NCBI RefSeq assembly: GCF_011578285.1
Contig: NZ_CP049916.1
Location: 3,100,001-3,164,000, forward strand
From: Acinetobacter lanii
GTDB taxonomy: Bacteria; Pseudomonadota; Gammaproteobacteria; Pseudomonadales; Moraxellaceae
Length of the DNA: 64,000 nt
Direction of reading: 5' to 3'
The position numbers and the translations under genes are program-made. Under the pieces are notes generated by a model. The model had not been told where the DNA came from. It saw only the letters and a program-made list of their open reading frames with translations, and made no database searches. Positions 51,197 to 61,471 of this stretch are shown here, one piece after another (within the stretch, counting starts at the first letter, position 1; every line of letters begins with the position of its first letter).

Positions 51197-52336
51197 ATGT
51201 CGAATCCAACTCGTTATACTGGTTTAGTTGACCGTTATCGCGACCGTTTACCGGTGTCTGCTACAACTCGTGCAATTTCTTTGGGCGAAGGTAACACCCC
51301 ACTGATTAAGCTTGAGAATATTCCAGGCATTATTGGTAAAGATGTTGAAATTTATGTGAAGTACGAAGGTTTAAACCCGACGGGTTCATTTAAAGACCGT
51401 GGTATGACCATGGCGGTAACAAAAGCGGTTGAAGAAGGCTCGAAAGCGATTATCTGTGCATCGACAGGCAACACTTCGGCAGCGGCTGCAGCCTATGCTG
51501 CACGTGCAGGCATCAAAGCATTTGTGTTAATTCCAGAAGGCAAAATTGCCATGGGTAAAATGGCGCAAGCGATGATGTACGGTGCGATCACTATGCAAAT
51601 CCGTGGTAACTTCGATGACGGTATGCGTCTAGTGAAAGAAGTCGCGGATCAAGCACCGGTGACGATTGTAAACTCAATCAACCCATACCGCTTACAAGGT
51701 CAAAAAACCATTGCTTACGAAATCGTAGAAGCGTTGGGTCGTGCACCTGATTACCACTGCTTGCCTGTAGGCAATGCAGGGAACATCACAGCACACTGGA
51801 TGGGCTATACCGAAGCGGTTGCCAACCAACCGAAAGACCAGTTTGAGCAAGTGGTTTACGATGCTGAAACAGATCAGTTTACTGGTCCAAAACCAGCGGG
51901 CTTGCCAATCATGGCAGGTTATCAAGCGTCTGGCGCTGCGCCATTCCTACGTGGTGCGCCTGTAGCAAACCCTGAAACCGTTGCAACTGCAATCCGTATT
52001 GGTAACCCACAAAGCTGGAACCATGCCAAAGCAGTGGTACGTGATTCAAAGGGTTGGTTTGATGAATTGACTGATGCTGAAATCTTAGAAGCACAACGTT
52101 TGCTTTCGATGTATGAAGGCGTATTCGTAGAACCTGCTTCTGCGGCGTCTGTGGGTGGTGCAATCCGTGATATTAAAGCCGGTAAAATTAAAGAAGGTTC
52201 TGTGATCGTATGTACCGTAACGGGTAATGGTCTAAAAGATCCTGATACTGCAATCAAACAATGTTCTGATGCAGTGATGCTGTCAATCGATGCAACGATG
52301 GAACAAGTAAAAGGTTCAATTCTGTCGAATATGTAA
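51197..52336 (+). CDS. thrC: Threonine synthase
   Basis: The 379-residue PLP enzyme turns O-phosphohomoserine into threonine. The PLP lysine is in NPTGSFKDRGM (about residue 63), and the phosphate-binding loop is visible as CASTGNTSAAAAAYAARAG and GNAGNITAHW. It belongs to the shorter class (about 350-380 residues). No thrB is beside it, as in Pseudomonas, where homoserine kinase is elsewhere. A strong terminator follows. Confidence 0.96.
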   Translation: MSNPTRYTGLVDRYRDRLPVSATTRAISLGEGNTPLIKLENIPGIIGKDVEIYVKYEGLNPTGSFKDRGMTMAVTKAVEEGSKAIICASTGNTSAAAAAYAARAGIKAFVLIPEGKIAMGKMAQAMMYGAITMQIRGNFDDGMRLVKEVADQAPVTIVNSINPYRLQGQKTIAYEIVEALGRAPDYHCLPVGNAGNITAHWMGYTEAVANQPKDQFEQVVYDAETDQFTGPKPAGLPIMAGYQASGAAPFLRGAPVANPETVATAIRIGNPQSWNHAKAVVRDSKGWFDELTDAEILEAQRLLSMYEGVFVEPASAASVGGAIRDIKAGKIKEGSVIVCTVTGNGLKDPDTAIKQCSDAVMLSIDATMEQVKGSILSNM

Positions 52337-52348
52337 TTTGATTGAATC

Positions 52349-52381
52349 AAAAAAAGCCCTGCAATCGCAGGGCTTTTTTTG
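52349..52381. terminator. Bidirectional terminator between thrC and pbpG
   Basis: AAAAAAAGCCCTGC-AATC-GCAGGGCTTTTTTT is a perfect stem with A and T flanks, usable by both converging genes. Confidence 0.92.
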
Positions 52382-52406
52382 TCTCTCGAAAAAAGATCAA
52401 ATAGGA

Positions 52407-53459
52407 TTAAACACGTTTTGGCAATTGGCTTGCCCAATTCATTAAACGAATTGCATCATTGGTACGTGATTGAGAAGAGTCTGCGCCCAATAATACCACC
52501 ACCGCAGGACGGTTATTCAAAGTGGTATGCATCGCTACGCAACGACCAGCTTCATTGATATAACCAGTTTTTGACAAGTTAATGTTCCAACCGCCATTAC
52601 GAACCAACGCATTGGTATTATTCGATTTCAACACACGGTAACCGAGATTAAAATCGTAGCTCGCTGTGGTTGAAAACTGACGAATCAGACCATACTGAGA
52701 TGCTGCACTCACTAAAATTCCTAAATCACGTGCAGAAGAGACATTGCCAGGGTGTAACCCGGTTGATTCAACATAATGGGTTGCACTCATGCCCAGTTCA
52801 CGAGCTTTTTTATTCATGGCTGCAAAAAATGCCGGACGACCGCCTGGGTAAGTACGTGCCAACGCAGATGCTGCCGGGTTTTCAGATTTCATTAAAGCAA
52901 ATAAAAGTACTTCAGCACGGTTCATGGTATCACCAGCACGTAATGTCGAGCTGGAAGTTTTACAACCTGAACATGAAAAATCACCCTGTTGTAGCGTGAT
53001 TTTTTCTGACATATTCAGTTTTGCATCTGAAGTGACGACCGCCGTCATTAACTTGGTTAAAGAGGCAATCGGCATCGCGGTATTGGTGTTTTTGCTATAC
53101 AGCACTTCACCGGTTTGTGCATCCATGACCAATGCAGCACGGGCACTCACTGATGGTTGGTTGCTATAATTATTGGTGTCTAAAATTCGAACCGTTTGCG
53201 CAGGTGGATTATTGGTGACTACACCATTGGATTTACGAATCGTGGTGGTGACTGTGGTGGTGGCTTGTGGGGTTGGTGCTTCACCACTATAAGCATTGTC
53301 ATTTTCAAGTAATTTACTGACGTCTTCCGATGACCAACTGATCGACCCTTCACCTGGGTTCGAAGAATGATTCACAAGCTCTGCAAAGCTAAACGAACTT
53401 AAACTGAGTAGTACCGATGCGCTCAGTACATTCATTAACGTTTTGGTGGACTTTTTCAC
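52407..53459 (-). CDS. pbpG: D-alanyl-D-alanine endopeptidase (PBP7/8 type)
   Basis: The 350-residue periplasmic protein has a signal peptide to about residue 26 and a Thr/Pro-rich linker (60-90). The penicillin-binding motifs are SLTK (SxxK), SEN (SxN) in MKSENPAASALA, and KTG in LSKTGYINEAGR. The SEN form and the size fit PbpG. It cuts cross-links in peptidoglycan. It converges with thrC. Confidence 0.9.
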   Translation of the reverse strand: MKKSTKTLMNVLSASVLLSLSSFSFAELVNHSSNPGEGSISWSSEDVSKLLENDNAYSGEAPTPQATTTVTTTIRKSNGVVTNNPPAQTVRILDTNNYSNQPSVSARAALVMDAQTGEVLYSKNTNTAMPIASLTKLMTAVVTSDAKLNMSEKITLQQGDFSCSGCKTSSSTLRAGDTMNRAEVLLFALMKSENPAASALARTYPGGRPAFFAAMNKKARELGMSATHYVESTGLHPGNVSSARDLGILVSAASQYGLIRQFSTTASYDFNLGYRVLKSNNTNALVRNGGWNINLSKTGYINEAGRCVAMHTTLNNRPAVVVLLGADSSQSRTNDAIRLMNWASQLPKRV

Positions 53460-53680
53460 GATAACTTACTCATCTTAGGGAGGTTTCTTTGCAGCATTGC
53501 GAATCACCTCAAATATAACTTACATTTACAAGCAAACGTGATTAATATTAAACCACGTGATTATGCACATTATTTTAGTAACGATTGGGAATAGGATTGC
53601 TATTTTTGTTAGTCCTTTGCAAGTATTTTTTGCATGATGTAACAAAAAAATTGCTTTTAGAAAAAGTATAGGAGGTCTTT

Positions 53681-54316
53681 GTGATCACGGTTTTAGTGGT
53701 AGATGACCATGAATTGGTTCGTACGGGCATTTGTAGAATGCTTGAAGATCAAGCGGATATCCAAGTGATTGGACAGGCTGAGTCTGGGGAAGAAGCGATT
53801 AATATCGTGCGCCAACAGCATCCCAATGTGGTGCTGTTAGATGTCAACATGCCGGGGATTGGTGGGGTCGAAACCACACGTCGTTTATTACAAACCGCAC
53901 CCGATACCAAAGTCCTTGCTGTCAGTGGTTTGGCTGAAGAACCTTACCCTTCTTTATTGCTGAAAGCCGGTGCGCGAGGTTATATCACCAAAGGCGCACC
54001 GATCACAGAAATGGTGCGTGCCATCAATAAAGTCATGCAAGGCGGTAAGTATTTCAGTGCCGATATTGCAGAACAATTGGCGAGCTCGTATTTATCCGAC
54101 ACCCAAACTTCACCTTTTGATGCATTGTCTGAACGTGAAATGCAAGTGGCGATGATGGTGGTGAACTGTATCAGCGCACAAGAAATTTCTGACAAGCTTT
54201 TTGTCAGCGTGAAAACAGTCAACACCTATCGTTACCGTATTTTTGAAAAATTGGGTTTAGACAGTGATGTCAAACTGACCCATCTTGCCATTCGTTATGG
54301 CTTAATCAAACCCTAA
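53681..54316 (+). CDS. gacA: GacA/UvrY-family response regulator
   Basis: The 211-residue regulator starts with GTG (AGGAGGT 4-5 bases before). It has a receiver domain with D8/D9 and phosphoacceptor D54 (LLDVNMPGIGG), and a C-terminal LuxR-type HTH (FVSVKTVNTYRYRIFEKLG). The N-terminus ITVLVVDDHELVRTGICRML is strikingly GacA-like. GacA is the partner of the hybrid sensor GacS, not encoded here. In Acinetobacter it affects virulence traits. It lies only 28 bp before pilS. Confidence 0.9.
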   Translation: MITVLVVDDHELVRTGICRMLEDQADIQVIGQAESGEEAINIVRQQHPNVVLLDVNMPGIGGVETTRRLLQTAPDTKVLAVSGLAEEPYPSLLLKAGARGYITKGAPITEMVRAINKVMQGGKYFSADIAEQLASSYLSDTQTSPFDALSEREMQVAMMVVNCISAQEISDKLFVSVKTVNTYRYRIFEKLGLDSDVKLTHLAIRYGLIKP

Positions 54317-54344
54317 ACGCTGCTGATTTTTATAGCCAACAACT

Positions 54345-55919
54345 ATGCCAATGACGCCTAAGGTTTCGATCCCGCACTATTTGACGATCTATCGCTTAGG
54401 CACATTGTATGCAAATTATCGTTTAATCATTGCGCTGAGCTTGACCCTGATTTTCTTTATCACCATTGAAAATCAAGGCCTGCAATATGAATACCCGAAT
54501 CTCTATTTTTATGCCTTGATGTTCTATGTCGGCTCAAGCTTGGCACAACTGTTACTGCTGAAATATTTTCAACATGCGATTAGTGCTCAGATCGTTGGGC
54601 TATTTGCGGTGGATCTGGTTTTCTTAAGCAGTCTGACCTTTGCGCTGGGTGGACCGAATATTTCGATTGGTCTGTTGTTTGTCATATCGGTATTTGCTTC
54701 CAATTTTTTGCTGAGCAAACATCAAGCACTATTTATGACCTTGGTGGCAGTGATTTGCGTGGTCTACCAGCAGTTTGTTGGTAGCTTGTTTAACCATACC
54801 GATCTGAACAATATTGGCAACAGTGTCTTCCTCGCCTTTTTGTTTTTTGTGGTCTATGGGCTAGGACAGTTTTCCATTCAGCGCTTTCAATTGTTGGAAT
54901 CCTTGACCACCTATCAATCCAATGAATTATTTAAATTCCAAAATATTAATCGTTATATTTTAGAACAGATTGAAGTGGGTTATTTGGTCTTGGATGAAAA
55001 CTGCAAAATCATTGTCAGTAATCCCGCCGCTTGCACCCTACTCGGCATTTCCCCCTTATACGCGCATGAGCAATTTCATCTGGCGACCTTTCAGCCGGAC
55101 CTGTTCCATATTTTAAAACGCTCTTTGCTTGCCGATGGTGAACGCTTTCAATTTGAATCACCACAGTCGACTTATGTAGTCGATGTTCGGGTACAAAACT
55201 TAATTGTGCCGCAGCAAGCCCTCACGCTCTTGATTTTAGAAGATGCCCAAAAACTCAATCAAAAAGTGCAACAACTAAAATTAGCTGCGCTGGGTCAGCT
55301 TTCTGCCAGTATTGCACATGAAATTCGTAATCCCTTGGCGGCGATTGTACAGGCCAACGAGTTAAATCAAGACAGTGATCAAGCGCAGCGTGAGTTACTG
55401 GGACAAATGATTGCCAAACAAGCCAAACGTATCGACACGATTATTCAAGATACCTTGGCTATGGCAAAGAATAAAAAAACCCAAACCATTCGCATTCACC
55501 TGCTGAGTTTTATTCAAGATTTAATCCAAAACGATTTGTCCGATGTGGCTCAGCAGATTCAGTTTGAGATCCCAGCATCCTTTCATCTGTGCTTTGATGA
55601 ATCTCAACTCCGACAAGTACTGATCAATTTGATCCGCAATGCGATTCGGCACAATGCTAAAGATGCTGAATTTATTTTGATTCAAGCACAACGACAAAAT
55701 GATATAATTCAAATTGATGTCATCGACTTTGGGCAAGGCATTGATCAAGCGGATATTGCGCAATTGTTCAAACCTTTCTTTAGTACGGAAATTAATGGCA
55801 CCGGTTTAGGCTTGTACTTATCACAAAGTATGTGTGAAGCGAATCAAGCCAAACTGTCTTATATACAGCAAAAACAACAAGGCGCTTGCTTCAGAATGGA
55901 GTGCGCATTTTTAGACTAG
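54345..55919 (+). CDS. pilS: Sensor histidine kinase PilS
   Basis: The 524-residue kinase has six transmembrane helices in the first 180 residues, a PAS-like linker (about 205-300; EQIEVGYLVLDENCKIIVSNPAA), then HisKA with AHEIRNPLAAIV (phospho-His near residue 325) and HATPase with NLIRNAIRHN, DFGQGI and GTGLGLYLS. The family senses pilin in the inner membrane and controls pilin synthesis through PilR. It has no good ribosome-binding site; coupling with gacA is likely. Confidence 0.93.
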   Translation: MPMTPKVSIPHYLTIYRLGTLYANYRLIIALSLTLIFFITIENQGLQYEYPNLYFYALMFYVGSSLAQLLLLKYFQHAISAQIVGLFAVDLVFLSSLTFALGGPNISIGLLFVISVFASNFLLSKHQALFMTLVAVICVVYQQFVGSLFNHTDLNNIGNSVFLAFLFFVVYGLGQFSIQRFQLLESLTTYQSNELFKFQNINRYILEQIEVGYLVLDENCKIIVSNPAACTLLGISPLYAHEQFHLATFQPDLFHILKRSLLADGERFQFESPQSTYVVDVRVQNLIVPQQALTLLILEDAQKLNQKVQQLKLAALGQLSASIAHEIRNPLAAIVQANELNQDSDQAQRELLGQMIAKQAKRIDTIIQDTLAMAKNKKTQTIRIHLLSFIQDLIQNDLSDVAQQIQFEIPASFHLCFDESQLRQVLINLIRNAIRHNAKDAEFILIQAQRQNDIIQIDVIDFGQGIDQADIAQLFKPFFSTEINGTGLGLYLSQSMCEANQAKLSYIQQKQQGACFRMECAFLD

Positions 55920-55942
55920 TTTAATTTGGGTTTTTTGGGGAT

Positions 55943-57394
55943 ATGGCAAAACAGCAACCATTGGTCTTATTGGTCGATGATGAGCCTGATTTATGCATGC
56001 TGATGCAAATGACGCTTTCGCGTATGGGCATTAAAACGCATATGGCACACCATCTCAAACAAGCGCAGCATTTTCTTGGGGAATATCACTACGACGCCTG
56101 TATCACCGATTTCAACTTGCCCGATGGCAATGGCTTGGAACTGGTCAAATACGTCACTCAACATTATCCAAAGACCCCGATTGCGGTACTGACCGCTTAT
56201 GCCAATATGGAAATTGCCATTGCGGCATTAAAAGCTGGCGCTTTCGATTTTGTCAGCAAGCCGATTAATCAACAGCATTTGCATCAGTTATTGCAAAAAG
56301 CCCTGCATGTACCGGTCGTTGATGAATCCGAAAATCAACTTGCACTGGATGAACGCCTGTTGATTGGGCAGTCTGAAGCCATTTGTAAACTCAGAGCATC
56401 GATTCGAAAAATTGCCCGCTCACAAGCCCCTGTCTTTATTACCGGTGAATCTGGCACAGGTAAAGATGTGGTGGCCAATCTGATTCATCAGTTAAGCAAT
56501 CGTCAGGAAGGTCCCTTTATCGCCATCAATTGTGGTGCGATTTCTGAAGAGCTCATGGAGCGAGAGTTATTTGGTCATGTCAAAGGCTGCTTTCCAAGCG
56601 CTGATGAAGACAAACTCGGTTTAATTCAGGCAGCAGACGGCGGCAGTTTATTTCTCGATGAAATTTCTGAACTGTCGATGCCAATGCAAGCCAAATTGCT
56701 GCGTGCAGTGCAAGAAAAGAAAATCCGTCCCCTCGGCAGTGACAAAGAAATCGAAGTGGATTTTCGTATCATCAGTGCCAGTCACCAAAACATTGAACTT
56801 TTGGTACAACAAGGTAAATTCCGCCAAGACTTGTTTTTCCGTATTCATGTCATGGATTTATTGATTGCACCTTTGCGCGAACGGCAACAGGATATTCTGA
56901 TTTTGGCCGAGCATTTTATAGAAAAGGTTTGTGCTGAATGGCGGATTGAACCCAAACAACTTTCAACACACGCACAGAAATTTTTATTGTCGCAATATTA
57001 TGCAGGCAATGTGCGTGAACTGCGCAATATGATTGAACGTGCGATTACCTTAAGTGATGAACAATCGATTGAGATTGAACATTTACAATCGCATACGGCA
57101 CAGCAAAACATCGAATTTAATTTAAGCTCGGTGCCAACTCAAACGCCACAAGCTTTGGCAGCAACAGATGCTGTGAGCTTATCGACTTCGCCAACGGCCC
57201 CCTTAAGCAATGCCAAATTACCCGAAGAAGGCCTAGAGCAATATCTAGAAAAAGTCGAAAAAGAAGTACTGATCAATGCATTGAATCAAACCCATTGGAA
57301 TCGAACCTTGGCGGCCAAGAAGCTGGGCATGAGCTTTCGTTCGCTACGCTATCGTTTGAAGAAATTTGGCTTGGATACTGAAGATGAAGCTTAA
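55943..57394 (+). CDS. pilR: PilR, NtrC-type response regulator with altered GAFTGA loop
   Basis: The 483-residue regulator has a receiver domain (residues 7-120, D56 in ITDFNLP), an AAA+ domain (about 140-370) with Walker A GESGTGKD, Walker B GGSLFLDEI and arginine-finger region FRQDLFFRI, and a Fis-type HTH at the end (LAAKKLGMSFRSLRYRLKK). The sigma-54 contact loop, normally GAFTGA, reads GCFPSA (residues 215-220). Loss of the Thr is expected to weaken or abolish sigma-54 activation by the classic mechanism. Otherwise it is complete. Confidence 0.92.
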   Translation: MAKQQPLVLLVDDEPDLCMLMQMTLSRMGIKTHMAHHLKQAQHFLGEYHYDACITDFNLPDGNGLELVKYVTQHYPKTPIAVLTAYANMEIAIAALKAGAFDFVSKPINQQHLHQLLQKALHVPVVDESENQLALDERLLIGQSEAICKLRASIRKIARSQAPVFITGESGTGKDVVANLIHQLSNRQEGPFIAINCGAISEELMERELFGHVKGCFPSADEDKLGLIQAADGGSLFLDEISELSMPMQAKLLRAVQEKKIRPLGSDKEIEVDFRIISASHQNIELLVQQGKFRQDLFFRIHVMDLLIAPLRERQQDILILAEHFIEKVCAEWRIEPKQLSTHAQKFLLSQYYAGNVRELRNMIERAITLSDEQSIEIEHLQSHTAQQNIEFNLSSVPTQTPQALAATDAVSLSTSPTAPLSNAKLPEEGLEQYLEKVEKEVLINALNQTHWNRTLAAKKLGMSFRSLRYRLKKFGLDTEDEA

Positions 57395-57449
57395 GGCTTC
57401 ATTCTTGGTAAAAACTTAAAAATTATCACTCAAAACCTAAGCTTAAAAT

Positions 57450-58631
57450 TTAAAGTTTAGCTTTCAGCAGTTGCTCGGCGACATGATTGATGTAGTTTTC
57501 TTCTTTCATCTCGCTCGGCCATGGATAATCTATGTTAGGACGAATACCGACACCATCAATGGCGATACCTTTCGGGGTGAGATAATGCGACACGGTCATT
57601 TGGAGCGCTGCCCCATTTTCTAAAGGAAATAGTTTTTGCACCACGCCCTTGCCATAACTTTTTTCACCCATGACCAATGCACGTTGATGGTCTTTCATCG
57701 CAGCGGTAAACACTTCAGCCGCTGAAGCGGAACGCCCATTAATCAAAATCCCGATTTTTAAATTAGAAAATTCATTGCCGGGTAAGGCTTGGAATTGTTG
57801 ATCGCCCTCAGAGCGACTTTGGGTCGACACAATGAGGCCCTGATTTAAAAATAAATCCGCGCTTTCCACCGCAGATGACAACAAGCCACCTGGGTTATTT
57901 CTTAAATCAATCAACACTGCTTTTAAACGATTAGTCGGGACGTCATCAATAAAGCGTTTGATTTGGGTGGCGGTATCCTGCTGAAACACTTTCACTTTCA
58001 ACACCAACACGCCATTGGGCAGCAAATTAGATTGGATATCCGCCACATCGAGTTTCTGATTACGAACCAGTGTCATCGGGGTACTCAGTGGACTCAATTG
58101 CAGTTGCAAGGTCGAACCCATTGAACCATTTAAGGCATCTTCAACTTGTGCGGCATTGAGATTTTTCAATTCTTGTTGATCAATTTTATAAACCGTTTCA
58201 CCGTTTTTTAAGCCGAGCTTGGCTGAATCTGAATCTGGTCTTAAATTTTTGATTTGCCATTGGGTTTTGCTGGCATCGAGGGCTAAGCTGAAATCAATGG
58301 TGGCCAAATCACCTTCGGTATATTCTAATAATTGTTGGTAATCTTCATGACTTAAGTAGCGTGAATAGCGGTCTAATCCGCCCACTAAACCTTTAATGGC
58401 TTGTAGAAACAGATCATCATCCGATTTTTCGCTGACATAGTTTTCTTTGACTGTGCCATAGATTTGCACAAACTGTTGAATCGAATCGATCGGAACTTCA
58501 GAGACTTGATCAACTAAATCATCTTGAAAAGCAGAAGATACGGATGCCTTAGCACCCGCCGCATGACTGAAATGAATCGAACTCAACCACAAGGCTGAAA
58601 CTAAAACGCCACAAGTCCAAGTTCGATTCAT
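57450..58631 (-). CDS. C-terminal processing peptidase (S41 family)
   Basis: The 393-residue periplasmic protease has a signal peptide (cut near Ala24-Ala25), the N-terminal part with GLDRYSRYLSHEDY, a PDZ-like domain (about 115-185) and the catalytic core with Ser in GRSASAAEVF and the Lys/Gln pair in SYGKGVVQ. CtpA-type enzymes degrade or trim periplasmic and cell-wall proteins. The PDZ lacks the usual GIG start. The substrate is unknown. It lies 77 bp after gpmI. Confidence 0.9.
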   Translation of the reverse strand: MNRTWTCGVLVSALWLSSIHFSHAAGAKASVSSAFQDDLVDQVSEVPIDSIQQFVQIYGTVKENYVSEKSDDDLFLQAIKGLVGGLDRYSRYLSHEDYQQLLEYTEGDLATIDFSLALDASKTQWQIKNLRPDSDSAKLGLKNGETVYKIDQQELKNLNAAQVEDALNGSMGSTLQLQLSPLSTPMTLVRNQKLDVADIQSNLLPNGVLVLKVKVFQQDTATQIKRFIDDVPTNRLKAVLIDLRNNPGGLLSSAVESADLFLNQGLIVSTQSRSEGDQQFQALPGNEFSNLKIGILINGRSASAAEVFTAAMKDHQRALVMGEKSYGKGVVQKLFPLENGAALQMTVSHYLTPKGIAIDGVGIRPNIDYPWPSEMKEENYINHVAEQLLKAKL

Positions 58632-58708
58632 TCAACCATCCTCATCTTATTATTTTATTCTATGCGCTAAAAAAATTGCAGAGTTTAAAGCGACATGGTG
58701 ATCTAGCT

Positions 58709-60256
58709 TTAAGCGGTTAAGGTTACCAAATTACGACCTTTCATCTCTGCAGGTACTGGCAATTTCATCAAGTTTAATAGGGTTGGCGCGACATCTGCCA
58801 ATACGCCACCTTCCGCAATGACGGCTTGCGTTGGGCCGACATAAATGAACGGCACATGCTCAGTGGTATGTTGGGTATGGACCTGACCACTCACGTAATC
58901 CTGCATTTGCTCGACATTACCATGATCGGCTGTGATCAGCATATGACCTTTATTCGCCATCACTGCTTCATAGACACGACCTAAACTGGTATCCACCGCT
59001 TCTATTGCTTTGACTGCAGCATCAAATACACCGGTATGTCCCACCATATCGCCATTGGCATAGTTCACCACCAACAAGTCATATTCACCTGAATTGATTG
59101 CAGCGACCAATTCATCAGTCACTTCAAATGCACTCATTTCAGGTTTTAAATCATAGGTCGCAACATTTGGCGATGGAATCAGGATACGTTTCTCACCTGG
59201 GTATTCGTCTTCACGACCGCCACTGAAGAAGAAGGTTACGTGGGCATATTTTTCAGTTTCAGCAATACGTAACTGAGTTTTACCCAAGTTAGATAAGTAT
59301 TCACCAATCGAGTTCACCAATGCTTCAGGCATATAGGCCACAGGTGCATCAATGGTGGCTTGGTAACGTGTCAACATCACAAATTTCGCCAAGTTTGGAA
59401 CCACTTGACGTTCAAAGCCTGCAAAGTCTTTTTCGACAAAAGCTTTAGTAATTTCACGGGCACGATCGGCACGGAAATTCATAAAGACAATGCTGTCGCC
59501 ATCTTCAACTTTAGCAAAGTCGCCAATGCGGGTCGCTTTAACGAATTCATCAGACTCATCTGCTGCATAAGCAAGCGCTAAGCCTTCAACAGCAGAGTTT
59601 GCAGTACGTGCTGCTTCACCTTCGGTCAATAAACGATAGGCTTGTTCCACACGGTCCCAACGGTTGTCACGATCCATGGCAAAGTAACGACCGATCATGG
59701 TCGCAATACGACCTTGACCCGGATATTGCGCAAAGAGTGCATCCAGTTTTTCTAAAGATGGTTGTGCACTTCTTGGTGGTGTATCACGACCATCCAAGAA
59801 CGCATGTAAATACACTTTCGCACCACGTTTCAATGCCAATTCAGCCATGGCCACGATGTGATCTTCATGCGAATGCACGCCGCCTTCAGACAATAATCCT
59901 AAGATGTGAACGGCTTTAGCATTGGCTTTGGCTTTTTCAACGGCATCGACCAAGACTTCATGCTCAAAGAATGCACCAGTACGGATGTCTTTGGTAATAC
60001 GGGTAAAGTCTTGATACAGCACACGACCCGCACCGAGGTTCATATGACCGACTTCTGAGTTCCCCATTTGACCATCTGGCAAACCGACATCTTCACCTGA
60101 GCCTGAAATCAAACCGTGCGGATGGTTCTGTTTCATTGCAGTCAGATTTGGTGTTTTTGCAGCTAAAAATGCATTGTCTTGTACTGCTTCACGATGTCCC
60201 ACACCGTCCATAATCACCAATACGTGAGGGATTTTGCCAGAAGTTGCATCCGTCAT
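58709..60256 (-). CDS. gpmI: Phosphoglycerate mutase, cofactor-independent
   Basis: About 515 residues from the ATG at 60256 (a GTG three codons upstream lacks a better site). The alkaline-phosphatase-fold enzyme interconverts 3- and 2-phosphoglycerate using two manganese ions. The phosphoserine nucleophile is in [17 protein letters not shown]. Metal ligands are visible in DGVGHRE, DGRDTPP and ADHGNVEQM. The length is usual (about 510). Confidence 0.97.
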   Translation of the reverse strand: MTDATSGKIPHVLVIMDGVGHREAVQDNAFLAAKTPNLTAMKQNHPHGLISGSGEDVGLPDGQMGNSEVGHMNLGAGRVLYQDFTRITKDIRTGAFFEHEVLVDAVEKAKANAKAVHILGLLSEGGVHSHEDHIVAMAELALKRGAKVYLHAFLDGRDTPPRSAQPSLEKLDALFAQYPGQGRIATMIGRYFAMDRDNRWDRVEQAYRLLTEGEAARTANSAVEGLALAYAADESDEFVKATRIGDFAKVEDGDSIVFMNFRADRAREITKAFVEKDFAGFERQVVPNLAKFVMLTRYQATIDAPVAYMPEALVNSIGEYLSNLGKTQLRIAETEKYAHVTFFFSGGREDEYPGEKRILIPSPNVATYDLKPEMSAFEVTDELVAAINSGEYDLLVVNYANGDMVGHTGVFDAAVKAIEAVDTSLGRVYEAVMANKGHMLITADHGNVEQMQDYVSGQVHTQHTTEHVPFIYVGPTQAVIAEGGVLADVAPTLLNLMKLPVPAEMKGRNLVTLTA

Positions 60257-60400
60257 GATGTACACTCTTTATTTGTTTACAAATTAATCGCCACATCTTA
60301 CCGTTTTTTCAAGTAAGACTCTATCTGAAAGGAGGGTTTTGACCCATCTCCACCCTCATATTTTCATTTTAAAACATTCAATACATTCAACTTTACCCGC

Positions 60401-61471
60401 TTAACGTGCGCGGTAAAGTAAATAACTGCCTGCCCCGAACATCACAGCAATCGGTAAGAATACAAACCATGCTGGAGAGGGTGAGTACACCAAACTTGCA
60501 TAGCCCAAAAAGTCTTGGATGTAATAAAACCCTAAGCCAATAAATAAGGCAATCACCAAGCGAAAACCCATCGATTGTTGACGCAGTGGTCCAAAAATAA
60601 ACGAACACGCCACCAAAACCAATGCCAATAAGGCAAATGGCGAGCCGACTTTCTTCCAAAACGCCAATAAATAGGTTTTAGGAATCGCGCTGTACTGATC
60701 CATATAGTTCATAAAACCGACCAATTGACTTGGGGCCAAATCTTCAGGGTCAATCGTCACCATATGCACATACTTCGGTTGTAGAGCCAAAGCCAAGCCT
60801 TGTTCAGAGGTCTTAATTAAACGAGAAATACCGGTGTTGGCAATATCCAATTGTTGGGCGTTTTTGAGTTCCCATTGACCATTTTCAACAAACTTGCCTT
60901 GATCAGCATCCAAAATAGAATTGATTCGATACTGCTGATCGAAGTCAATCATCTGTACGCCTTTTAACTCCCCTTGCGAGTTGGCATAGTCAATATAAAT
61001 ATAGCGTTGACCTTCACGGGTCCAATAGCCTTTGACTTCACCCATTTCAGCGACAGAACGATGACTCTTGACACTTTTCGCCTGCTCATTGGTCACTGGC
61101 ACCACAAATTCACTCAAGGCAAAAGACATGATGACCAAAATCATGGCTGAACGCATCACCCAACCCACAATTCGCCATAGACTAATCCCGGCAGCACGCA
61201 TCACAATCAATTCACTGTTGGATGCCAAAGTACCTAAACCTAAAATCGCACCAATCAAAGCGGAAATCGGCAGAATTTCATAAAGATACTGTGGCGCACT
61301 CCAAATCACATATAAAAATGCCTGCCAAGCGCCATAGCCTTCTTTTAAGCTACCCAGTTCACCCATGTAGGTAAACAGCACTTGTAGTGCAGATAAAATG
61401 GCTGTTGCACCCAACATGGCAAGCGCAGTGGTTTTAGTCACATGTTTTGCGACAATTCGACGTGCTAACAT
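60401..61471 (-). CDS. lptG: LPS export permease LptG
   Basis: The 356-residue membrane protein has six helices (three N-terminal, three C-terminal) around a periplasmic beta-jellyroll domain (about 140-265). It begins MLARRIVAKHV. It is the partner of LptF and LptB in the ABC transporter that extracts LPS or LOS from the inner membrane. The start overlaps the lptF stop by one base (TAATG). Confidence 0.94.
   Translation of the reverse strand: MLARRIVAKHVTKTTALAMLGATAILSALQVLFTYMGELGSLKEGYGAWQAFLYVIWSAPQYLYEILPISALIGAILGLGTLASNSELIVMRAAGISLWRIVGWVMRSAMILVIMSFALSEFVVPVTNEQAKSVKSHRSVAEMGEVKGYWTREGQRYIYIDYANSQGELKGVQMIDFDQQYRINSILDADQGKFVENGQWELKNAQQLDIANTGISRLIKTSEQGLALALQPKYVHMVTIDPEDLAPSQLVGFMNYMDQYSAIPKTYLLAFWKKVGSPFALLALVLVACSFIFGPLRQQSMGFRLVIALFIGLGFYYIQDFLGYASLVYSPSPAWFVFLPIAVMFGAGSYLLYRAR

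Noticed and set aside
51922..52437. Minus-strand open frame of 171 codons opposite thrC
   Set aside because: It runs through the strong thrC terminator and is antisense to conserved ThrC sequence.
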